The notes under the pieces: generated by a model
The model's input: only the letters and a program-made list of their open reading frames with translations
Databases searched by the model: none
What the model was told of the DNA's origin: nothing
Translations under genes and position numbers: made by a program
Virus record (IMG/VR): IMGVR_UViG_3300049739_000046
Coordinates: 1 to 49,153 of that record
Length of the DNA stretch: 49,153 nucleotides
Direction: 5' to 3' (one strand)
Source of the DNA: a virus
In this document: positions 1 to 6,765 of the stretch, one piece after another
How the letters are laid out: each line of letters starts with the position of its first letter
Position numbering within the stretch: position 1 is the stretch's first letter

Positions 1-633
1 TGCTTTTGCTAAGAACTCATCACCAACAACTTCCTCCCCTACAGTAAAGTCTCCTGCACCACCAGGATCCATTACCAGTTTGATTGCATTGTCAAAGAGT
101 TGTTCTATTGCATCAATCTCAGTAATTCCAGTATCAAAGTCATCACTACCAACCTCATAGATCTCAGCAGTGATAGCATAGAATTGGATCTTACCAAATT
201 GGAAGAATGGTTCTTCCTTACCAACAAATTTAATTTCGTAAATGTCTTGTGTTAATGGGAAGTACAGTAAGTCCCCTTCATTAGGTCTAGAACTTACTGT
301 GAGATTGGGATTATGATCTGCTACCTCTTCATCCCAACGTCTTGTAGACACACGGAAGATAATTTCGTCTGTAATTCTTAAACCGAACTTGGAGATGAAC
401 TCAGAGTTGTCACCAAAACCCATGACGTTCTGTAACAACATCTCAATTTGGAATTGTTCTTGATACTTAGTGTATCTAACTTCATCCAGAGTGCTGTCTT
501 GTAGAACTATCTTGGGGATATAGTAAATATCTGTACCAAACAGTTTGATTTGCTCATCCACAAGATCCTGAACGAGACCTTGTTCGCCACTGTGACCTTG
601 ATAGTATGTTGGAAAATAGGAACTGGTAGGCAT
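1..633 (-). CDS. gp14: Neck protein gp14 (3' end cut by window edge)
   Basis: Read on the minus strand from the ATG at 633, this frame stays open for 211 codons to the window edge, so the C-terminus is missing. It begins MPTSSYFPTYYQGH and contains FISKFGLRITDEIIFRVSTR and RPNEGDLLYFPL, the pattern of the T4-like neck protein gp14. In T4, gp14 (256 residues) joins gp13 at the head-tail junction and closes the filled capsid before tail joining. The start lies two bases after the stop of gp13, so the two are translationally close and probably co-transcribed. The gp13-gp14 pair at the end of a fibre cluster matches T4 gene order. The sequence motifs are seen directly; the role comes from the family. 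Confidence 0.9.
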   Translation of the reverse strand, partial: MPTSSYFPTYYQGHSGEQGLVQDLVDEQIKLFGTDIYYIPKIVLQDSTLDEVRYTKYQEQFQIEMLLQNVMGFGDNSEFISKFGLRITDEIIFRVSTRRWDEEVADHNPNLTVSSRPNEGDLLYFPLTQDIYEIKFVGKEEPFFQFGKIQFYAITAEIYEVGSDDFDTGITEIDAIEQLFDNAIKLVMDPGGAGDFTVGEEVVGDEFLAKA

Positions 634-634
634 T

Positions 635-1447
635 TTATCCGATCATATCCATAGGGGGAATTGCATACTTACTGAGAACTTCGCTTTCGATTTTCTCAAT
701 TTCTGCTAGTGCGTCTGTATATAACTCTCTACCGTTAAGCGTGATGCCGCCAGGTAACTGAACGTTGTTGTACTTAATTAAGTTCTGACCCCACTGCTTC
801 TTTAACAAAGCTGTGGCATACCGTTTAACAAACAAATCATTGTACATCTCAGTAGCATCATTGGGGTCAATCATGCGATGACATTCAATAAGGATATTAG
901 ATTCTTTTTTCAAGAAATCCTTATCTAGATCCATATAAAGACGATCACGACGTGCTGTGAATCTAAACTGCTGGAAACTTCCATTGTTTAGAACCATATC
1001 TAGAGTTTCTAGATATTGCTTAGTCATATAATAGTTGAGGATATCAAGTGATCCAAATGCATAGAGATCATTCAGGAACATTTGATACTCAATACCAAAT
1101 AGATTTGAACGGATTGAGTTACTGACAAGACCAAATACTTTACTAATACCAGTTACATGGGATGGTATAGGTATATAATTTGTAGTCTCTTTCCAAGTTA
1201 CAGTATCGGCCCCATCTGTTTTGGTTGTGGATACACTAGCTGCAAACCTAGTTTTATCGTCTTCAGTTAATTCGTGATATAAAAAAGCACGCTCCATACC
1301 GTTGTAACAGTTCTCTTGAAAAAACTGAACGGTATCATCAATTACATTATTTACCTGTTCGTCATCAACATTAACCTGCAATACAGGTTCACCCAATTGC
1401 CTCTTGCAATATGTGATGAGATCAGCTCTTGAGTTTGGAGATGCCAT
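635..1447 (-). CDS. gp13: Neck protein gp13
   Basis: A 270-residue protein starting MASPNSRADLITYCKRQLG, followed by QVNVDDEQVNNVIDDTVQFF, the typical N-terminus of gp13 neck proteins of marine T4-like phages. T4 gp13 has 309 residues and with gp14 forms the neck that caps the head. An upstream TTG at 1456 keeps the frame open but would only add MCV, so the ATG at 1447 is preferred. A late-promoter-like box CCTAAATA lies 26 bases upstream at 1473-1480, so this gene can start its own transcript. gp14 follows after one spacer base. The call is firm because the sequence pattern and the gene order agree. Confidence 0.92.
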   Translation of the reverse strand: MASPNSRADLITYCKRQLGEPVLQVNVDDEQVNNVIDDTVQFFQENCYNGMERAFLYHELTEDDKTRFAASVSTTKTDGADTVTWKETTNYIPIPSHVTGISKVFGLVSNSIRSNLFGIEYQMFLNDLYAFGSLDILNYYMTKQYLETLDMVLNNGSFQQFRFTARRDRLYMDLDKDFLKKESNILIECHRMIDPNDATEMYNDLFVKRYATALLKKQWGQNLIKYNNVQLPGGITLNGRELYTDALAEIEKIESEVLSKYAIPPMDMIG

Positions 1448-1454
1448 TACACAC

Positions 1455-1484
1455 AAAAAATCCCTTCGTTCCTATTTAGGAAGG
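1455..1484 (-). promoter_or_regulatory. Late promoter box in a terminator-like hairpin upstream of gp13
   Basis: On the minus strand the box CCTAAATA (1473-1480) resembles the T4 late promoter TATAAATA. The TAA in the box (1478-1476) is also the stop codon of the upstream 71-residue gene. The same stretch can form a 5-bp stem CCTTC/GAAGG, with the box in the loop, followed by GATTTTTT, so it also looks like a weak terminator. Promoter use is inferred from position, 26 bases before gp13. Confidence 0.55.
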
Positions 1485-1691
1485 TTCGATGCTTGCAGGT
1501 GATGCTTCAGTAGGAGGTTCTGTAGGTTCTTCCTGTCCCTCTCCAGAAAGTAATCCAATAGTCTCTAGACCACCTTCTAGTTTAATTTTATATTCTTTTG
1601 CTTTCGCTAAGTTTGTTTCCAGTTCGCCAATTTGCTTTACAGTAGTAGCAATTTGTTCTTCAAAATTCTTTTTGAGTTGTTCGGGATCCAT
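1476..1691 (-). CDS. Small coiled-coil protein, unknown function
   Basis: A 71-residue protein if started at the ATG at 1691 (MDPEQLKKNFEEQIATTVKQ). An ATG at 1697 would add two residues, and no clear ribosome binding site separates the two. Residues 5-45 look like a charged amphipathic helix or coiled coil. The C-terminus is a low-complexity acidic tail rich in Pro, Glu, Thr and Ser (EGQEEPTEPPTEASPASIEPS shortened: repeats of PTE and SP). A late-promoter-like GATAAATA lies 34 bases upstream. It sits just before the neck genes, so it may be a minor virion or assembly protein, but I do not recognise a family. Its stop codon lies inside the gp13 promoter box. Confidence 0.7.
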   Translation of the reverse strand: MDPEQLKKNFEEQIATTVKQIGELETNLAKAKEYKIKLEGGLETIGLLSGEGQEEPTEPPTEASPASIEPS

Positions 1692-1724
1692 GGTCATTAT
1701 TATCAAATATGATATTGTATACTG

Positions 1725-1732
1725 TATTTATC
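1725..1732 (-). promoter_or_regulatory. Late promoter box GATAAATA
   Basis: GATAAATA on the minus strand, 34 bases before the ATG at 1691. It overlaps the TGA stop of the upstream oxygenase gene (TGATAAATA). It resembles the T4 late core TATAAATA; use as a promoter is inferred. Confidence 0.5.
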
Positions 1733-2372
1733 ATGTTGGAGAAACCCTATATGAATACTTATCATCAACAATTAATGAAGGCATGAAATTCATAGAGATA
1801 GAAACTCTACCATCTTTTCTGTTATCAGAATAACCATGGGTAAGATTAGATTGCCATAGCATCACCTCTCCTTCAGAAGGGTGCATGATAACATCACAGT
1901 TATATTTCCCTAGCTTATTCATGTCTGGTAGCAATGAAATTGATGGTGCTTGTGAATGAGTAGAACCATCTGGATGTCTGAAAAATAATGGTGCATGTCC
2001 TTCTTCATGACAAACATAATATGTTCCAGATATAAATGCATTAGTATGAAAATGTGGATACTGACTTCCACCAGTATCACATAAATTTAACCAGCTATCA
2101 GTAATAATCATTCTCTCAGGAAGATCATATCCCAAATCATCAGCAACAAAAGAAGTACATTGATCTTCTAACCACTGTTTAAATTCTGACATTTCTTTTC
2201 TGTGTAGAAATGATCTACCAGATGTATTGTCGTAATGATGTAGGTTGTTATCCATTGCATTAGTGATCATATTTTCACCTGTCATCATGTCGATAATTTC
2301 TTTCTTTACAACATCACTATTTGGGTAAAGTTCTCTACCAATAACTTTAGGAAAAATATCAATTAAATTCAT
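1731..2372 (-). CDS. 2OG-Fe(II) oxygenase-like protein
   Basis: A 213-residue protein starting at the ATG at 2372, which overlaps the TAA stop of the gene before it (TAATG). An in-frame upstream start exists at 2411 but lies inside that gene. Around residues 104-115 is YPHFHTNAFISGTYYV, a His-containing strand typical of 2-oxoglutarate/Fe(II) dioxygenases, and around residues 175-195 is SNLTHGYSDNRKDGRVSISM, giving the distal His and the Arg that would bind 2-oxoglutarate. This fits the phage and marine bacterial 2OG-Fe(II) oxygenase group (TIGR02466-like). Such enzymes hydroxylate or demethylate proteins, nucleic acids or small molecules; the substrate is unknown. It is translationally coupled to a U32-like/methyltransferase fusion, which hints at a joint modification step. 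Confidence 0.82.
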   Translation of the reverse strand: MNLIDIFPKVIGRELYPNSDVVKKEIIDMMTGENMITNAMDNNLHHYDNTSGRSFLHRKEMSEFKQWLEDQCTSFVADDLGYDLPERMIITDSWLNLCDTGGSQYPHFHTNAFISGTYYVCHEEGHAPLFFRHPDGSTHSQAPSISLLPDMNKLGKYNCDVIMHPSEGEVMLWQSNLTHGYSDNRKDGRVSISMNFMPSLIVDDKYSYRVSPT

Positions 2373-4066
2373 TATTTTTTTAATACAAAAATGTTTATTC
2401 CATTCCACCAAGAATTTGTATCTTCAATTTCACCAGTAAGAATACTTCTTTCATACAAAACTGTAATCTTATTCTCTTCAATAAAATCTTTTGTCGATGT
2501 TAATACACCATCAAGGTTTGCATCATCAACCACTAATATAAATTCATTCTCTGTATATTGAAGAATGTGATTTAAACAACTTCTCTGTACATTCAATTCA
2601 TGATCTGCGTCATAAAAAATAGTATTTACTTTTTTATCTAAATTTTCTTCTGTAGCTTCACGGATATCACCATTTAAAATTGCAATGTTGCTGTTGTCTG
2701 TCCATACAGATTTTACATTCTCAATGAAAGTTTCAATAGATCCTTCTTCATCATCCCATGGAATGTCTTCTCTGATTGGTTTGATATCTACATCACGCCA
2801 ATGATCTGCTGCATAAGCAGTAATATCATTACCTTGAATTGCTGCACAGAATGTGCTGCCATTAAACACACCAATTTCTAGATACTTTGTATCCTCGTAA
2901 GAACATAGATTGTTGAGGAAGTGCCTTACCTTATCAGAAGTTAGACCCTGAATGTCGTGATCAAATTTTGACTTCCCTTCAATAGCTTTATCAATAGAGT
3001 CTAAACATCTGGTTACAAATGGGTGACATACTCTCTCTTGTTTTTTAAGATGTGCTTCAACAACTGTATCGCAATAATTACATTCCCAGCAATCAAACTT
3101 ACAATTTTTAATTTTATCTCTCCATATATCAATGGGACGATCTTTCATATTAAGATCTTCCATGTATACATTCATACGTGGGAAGAGAATTTCATCACCA
3201 TCATTCCATTTTTTAATGATGTCCATAGACTCCATTAATCTGATAGCACTTTCTCTACCATGCATTTTAAATACATCAATACCTAGATCAAGAAACTCTT
3301 GCCAGTCTTCTCTCCATGGCGGAATGTTTGCTGCTTTAAGAGATGCTGATGATTCTGTTACATCCCAAGTAGAACAAGATACTCTACTGATTTCAGAATT
3401 AAAATATTGAGGACTATCATCTCTTGTGGCATTGTATTGATAATGCTCTGGCATAATAGGACAACCACCCCAGCAATTTTCATTAGCTAGCAATGATAGT
3501 TTTACTGGTTTATCAATAGATGCACAATATTCTTTTGCTTCGATAACTCTATTGAGAGCATCTTTATCTCTCATTAAATCTCTATCAAGATTTACATAGT
3601 GAAATCCTGCTCTAGCACAAGCAACAATTTCATTTGCTTTTGTGACTTCTCTAAGGATTGTGTTTTTGATAAACAGTTCAGGAAATTCTCTTTGAATTTG
3701 TCCTGAAGAAACCCATGATGTATGAGGTAGAGTTACAATACGAACACCCTTATCATACAAAGGTTTAAAATTTTCTATCCACAGATCTAGATTTTTTTGA
3801 TCTGGTCTAATCCACATGTTATTAAATGTGGCAGACAAAGGAATACCTGTCTCTTGAGAAATAAACAATGCATTTCTTGTAGTTCCACTAACAGGATCAA
3901 CTACAAAAATATCACCCATCGCATCCTGATTAAAAGGAGGAATACGACAGGTAAAATATAGATCGTAAATTAAATGTTTATGCTCAATGAGGAATGGTAT
4001 AAAAGTCTCCTCAGCAAATTTTTTATTGATCTTCGGGTTGATCGGCAGACTGAAGACGCTTGTCAT
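2372..4066 (-). CDS. U32-like domain fused to class I SAM methyltransferase
   Basis: A 564-residue, two-part protein. The N-terminal part (about 1-335) resembles the TIM-barrel U32 'peptidase' family: YDLYFTCRIPPFNQDAMGD near the start, FHYVNLDRDLMRD, then ANENCWGGCPIMPEHY near residues 192-207, and a Cys-rich stretch CKFDCWECNYC near residues 320-332. U32 relatives such as RlhA, TrhP and UbiU/UbiV are Fe-S proteins acting in hydroxylation rather than proteolysis. The C-terminal part (about 360-564) is methyltransferase-like, with KYLEIGVFNGSTF as the SAM-binding motif near residue 391 and IFYDADH and ILVVDDANLDG further on. The ATG at 4066 is chosen over a GTG at 4078. It overlaps the upstream gene by 44 bases. 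The target is unknown; the U32 assignment is less sure than the methyltransferase. Confidence 0.72.
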   Translation of the reverse strand: MTSVFSLPINPKINKKFAEETFIPFLIEHKHLIYDLYFTCRIPPFNQDAMGDIFVVDPVSGTTRNALFISQETGIPLSATFNNMWIRPDQKNLDLWIENFKPLYDKGVRIVTLPHTSWVSSGQIQREFPELFIKNTILREVTKANEIVACARAGFHYVNLDRDLMRDKDALNRVIEAKEYCASIDKPVKLSLLANENCWGGCPIMPEHYQYNATRDDSPQYFNSEISRVSCSTWDVTESSASLKAANIPPWREDWQEFLDLGIDVFKMHGRESAIRLMESMDIIKKWNDGDEILFPRMNVYMEDLNMKDRPIDIWRDKIKNCKFDCWECNYCDTVVEAHLKKQERVCHPFVTRCLDSIDKAIEGKSKFDHDIQGLTSDKVRHFLNNLCSYEDTKYLEIGVFNGSTFCAAIQGNDITAYAADHWRDVDIKPIREDIPWDDEEGSIETFIENVKSVWTDNSNIAILNGDIREATEENLDKKVNTIFYDADHELNVQRSCLNHILQYTENEFILVVDDANLDGVLTSTKDFIEENKITVLYERSILTGEIEDTNSWWNGINIFVLKK

Positions 4067-4799
4067 TGAGTTGGTCACGGATTTGATCTAGGAGAGGGAT
4101 GTTAAGGTTGTGTTCTACACCATGGAATGTAGGAACTTGAACGTCAGGAGATTCTGCATATGCTTGAAAATACTTCTCTGTTCTTCCTTGAATCTTATCC
4201 ATAGAGATCTTCATCAAACAAGCATACTGAGATGCAACATCAAGAATACCAACTTGATCTTCTTCTTTCATCATAGCAATAGAATCCATGTTGCCAATAC
4301 CGACTCTACCATTTGCCATAATATCTAAAGCAGCTTGTTTACCAAGTCTTGCAATCCAATACTTTCTTTCATCTTCTTCATCCCATTCAACTGAATCCAA
4401 TAGATCTTGTTTTGTTAGACCTTTGTCTTTAATATAATCTATGAAAACTTGAAGTTCATATTCTGCTTGACCCTTTCTTCTATTCCACATTTCTTTATCG
4501 AGTTCAGCAAACTCAACTTCAGCTGCAGCAAATTCAATATCAAACTCATCTCCATCTTCTGCTTGGAGTTTCTCTAGTAAAGCTTTATCACGACGCAAAC
4601 GAATATCTCCCTTCTTTTCATCGAGGAGCATTTTTTCATATTGATGTGATCGATTCTCGATCTCTAACAAAACTTGTTTTAGTTGTCGATCTTCTGTGAC
4701 ATGTGATTTGATCACATAGTCTAAAATTTGATTCTTCGACATACCAAGAGATACTCTTACAGCAATATCTCTAATTTCTTTATCTGTAATTACACCCAT
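4023..4799 (-). CDS. Helical protein of unknown function
   Basis: A 258-residue protein, MGVITDKEIRDIAVRVSLGM at the start. It looks mostly alpha-helical and highly charged, with long helices in residues 45-115 (EIENRSHQYEKMLLDEKKGD and following). There is no signal peptide or membrane segment, and I recognise no catalytic motif. The first 25 residues could form a small helix-turn-helix-like element (DKEIRDIAVRVSLGMSKNQI), but that is a guess. It lies between a 254-residue unknown protein and the U32-like fusion and overlaps the latter by 44 bases. No clear ribosome binding site is visible upstream. A possible late box AATAAATA lies 82 bases upstream at 4881-4888 inside the previous gene. 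Confidence 0.75.
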   Translation of the reverse strand: MGVITDKEIRDIAVRVSLGMSKNQILDYVIKSHVTEDRQLKQVLLEIENRSHQYEKMLLDEKKGDIRLRRDKALLEKLQAEDGDEFDIEFAAAEVEFAELDKEMWNRRKGQAEYELQVFIDYIKDKGLTKQDLLDSVEWDEEDERKYWIARLGKQAALDIMANGRVGIGNMDSIAMMKEEDQVGILDVASQYACLMKISMDKIQGRTEKYFQAYAESPDVQVPTFHGVEHNLNIPLLDQIRDQLNDKRLQSADQPEDQ

Positions 4800-4819
4800 A
4801 ATAAATCAAAAAATAATGA

Positions 4820-5584
4820 TTAGAACTTGATACCAGGAATTACCTCATCTCTAATTAAAACACCCTGTTCGTTTTGGGTGTATTTATTTTCTTCTTTTGC
4901 CTGTTGTTCTGGCATTGGAAGACCAAGGTAGTTCTCATATAACCTATTTATCTTCCTAATTGTATCGCAATCTGAGAACTCTTTTTTAATTTCTGAAGAC
5001 TTAATGTAGAGTGCTTTTACATTTCTGTTGTAAGCATTTCTTTTTTCTTGAATTTTTGTTTTTAAATCAACTGGAGCTACACCCTTTGCTACTGACAATT
5101 CTCTGATGATGTAATCATTATTATTATCTACATCGTCATTTTGATATTCCCATGTCTTTTTCTCTAGTGCAGAAACACCTTCGTCTAAAGCTAAGAACCT
5201 TTGTTCAAAAGTTTGTTCTACAATTAACTTTGCTAGGAACTTCATAGTTCTTAGAATAGTATCATATCTCTTTTGTGTGACAGGAACTGCTACTTTAGGT
5301 CCTTCAGGTGCCATATCAGCATAAGATAGATTATCAAAATCTGCCTCATTTTTTAAATCATCAGCAGGAACTTTAATGGTAGAACGAATATCACCAAGAC
5401 TTCTCATACCAAATACTGCCATCTCTTTATCCATCTCGACAAATCTGTCTGATAAAGAATTTATACCATTTACGTCTTCAGAATCCAACGAGAAAACATA
5501 CCAATCAAGAACAGAGTTGATTGGTTGGTATGTAAGTAATTTTGTTAGATCGGGGAGTTTACCAACGAAATATCTTTTTGTCAT
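4820..5584 (-). CDS. Unknown helical protein between fibre and modification genes
   Basis: A 254-residue protein beginning MTKRYFVGKLPDLTKLLTYQ. A good ribosome binding site, CAGGAGTATAAGC, precedes the ATG and lies across the end of the upstream 381-residue gene, so the two are coupled. Most of the chain is predicted by eye to be helical and charged (for example QTFEQRFLALDEGVSALEKK and DLKTKIQEKRNAYNRNVKAL). There are no transmembrane segments. I do not recognise the family with confidence. Its place just after the adhesin gene would suit a fibre assembly factor or a minor virion protein, but nothing in the sequence proves this. Confidence 0.75.
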   Translation of the reverse strand: MTKRYFVGKLPDLTKLLTYQPINSVLDWYVFSLDSEDVNGINSLSDRFVEMDKEMAVFGMRSLGDIRSTIKVPADDLKNEADFDNLSYADMAPEGPKVAVPVTQKRYDTILRTMKFLAKLIVEQTFEQRFLALDEGVSALEKKTWEYQNDDVDNNNDYIIRELSVAKGVAPVDLKTKIQEKRNAYNRNVKALYIKSSEIKKEFSDCDTIRKINRLYENYLGLPMPEQQAKEENKYTQNEQGVLIRDEVIPGIKF

Positions 5585-5586
5585 GC

Positions 5587-6732
5587 TTATACTCCTGTGT
5601 AACCGCTAGCTAGTGTACCATATTCAATAGCAGCACCCGATGCTCTACCAGGTGTTCCCTGAGAGTTGAGACTGCCATTTAATCCAAATGAGTGTGTGGA
5701 GAAACTTACTTGACCACCAGTATTGTTCTGACCACCATCATACATACCGTTCATAAATCCATGTGTCATTCCCGTATGGAATGTTTCTTCACCAGTAGTT
5801 GCTGGTTTACTAACAGATCCTAGGTTAGAACCAGTAGTGTCATCTCTTCTTGAAAGTGCAGCGTTGGTTTGGTAACCACCTGCAGTGTTCCAATAAGAGA
5901 AATTAAGACGTGAGTTCCAAGTCTTGTTAGTTCCATCAGTGCCAGGAGCAGAACTCCAACCAGACCACGATTGAGTTGACCAGTCAAAGCTGTATCCATT
6001 ACCACCTTGCTTATACCAACCTTTAGTTTCGCCATAACCACATGCAGGGTTATCACCACCAGTAGATCCGCCGCCACTAACAGTTGATACACTGTCATTA
6101 GTTAAGTCGTATCTGTCTGGGTTGTTGTTATTGTTTCCACAAACATATGCATACTTAAAGTCTCTCTTCATAACAGAAGTTCTGTTTCTTGAAGTCTGCA
6201 TCGATGTTGCAGCACCAGCATTGGACTCAGTGACCATGCTGAAACTAGAAACATAGTTACCAGTATTGTTCCAACCGTTTGCTGTGCAGAAAACATATGC
6301 TCTCATAGCAGAGTTTTGAGCACCTGCTGTGTATGCGTCAGACTGATCAATTCTGTCGCCAATGTTAGCGTTACTAAACGTAGCATGTGTACAACGGTTG
6401 ATGTTTCTCCATGCAGCACCACCTCGGTAACCTGCTGCTGGATATCCTCTAGTAATATTAAAACCTTCGGCAAACTCAACAATGTTTTCCCAATAAGCGT
6501 TAGTACCATCTGATTTCAGTGTGGCTCCAACGGTGCTTGAATCACCAGCACTTGCAGGAAATTGCTCTGGTAAAGTTGAAAATGGCGCACCATTTACAAG
6601 CAAACTATTACTGCCAATATCAATATTACCACCGAAGGTACATGAACCATCCGTATTCAACGAAATGTTGGGATTGGTTGAACTACCTGCGGCGGTATAT
6701 TTAAGTTGATCTACTCTTAATTCTGATGCCAT
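5587..6732 (-). CDS. Probable beta-propeller tail adhesin
   Basis: A 381-residue protein. The N-terminus MASELRVDQLKYTAAGSSTN is the common start of short fibre proteins in marine T4-like phages, followed by a small beta domain ending DSSTVGATLKSDGTNAYW. From about residue 95 on, the chain is rich in Gly, Tyr, Asn and Trp, with blade-like units (for example DFKYAYVCGNNNNNPDRYDL, NGYSFDWSTQSWSGW and GFMNGMYDGGQNNTGGQVSF) separated by serine-rich turns, like kelch-type beta-propellers of phage fibres. It has its own ribosome binding site (GTAGGAGAT) and a late-promoter-like TCTAAATA 26 bases upstream, whose TAA is the stop codon of the giant fibre gene. A receptor-binding role is inferred from fold style and position. 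Confidence 0.72.
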   Translation of the reverse strand: MASELRVDQLKYTAAGSSTNPNISLNTDGSCTFGGNIDIGSNSLLVNGAPFSTLPEQFPASAGDSSTVGATLKSDGTNAYWENIVEFAEGFNITRGYPAAGYRGGAAWRNINRCTHATFSNANIGDRIDQSDAYTAGAQNSAMRAYVFCTANGWNNTGNYVSSFSMVTESNAGAATSMQTSRNRTSVMKRDFKYAYVCGNNNNNPDRYDLTNDSVSTVSGGGSTGGDNPACGYGETKGWYKQGGNGYSFDWSTQSWSGWSSAPGTDGTNKTWNSRLNFSYWNTAGGYQTNAALSRRDDTTGSNLGSVSKPATTGEETFHTGMTHGFMNGMYDGGQNNTGGQVSFSTHSFGLNGSLNSQGTPGRASGAAIEYGTLASGYTGV

Positions 6733-6757
6733 GGATAATAGGATCTCCTACCTTTAC

Positions 6758-6765
6758 TATTTAGA
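6758..6765 (-). promoter_or_regulatory. Late promoter box TCTAAATA
   Basis: TCTAAATA on the minus strand, 26 bases before the ATG of the 381-residue protein. The TAA within it (6763-6761) is the stop codon of the 3,492-residue gene. It resembles the T4 late core TATAAATA. Confidence 0.55.

Noticed and set aside
3023-3410. Plus-strand frames inside the U32-like/methyltransferase gene
   Set aside because: They lie opposite a well-supported gene, lack ribosome binding sites, and their sequences look like antisense translations.
4881-4888. AATAAATA as a further late promoter
   Set aside because: It is inside coding sequence, 82 bases from the next start, and AT-rich DNA gives such matches by chance.
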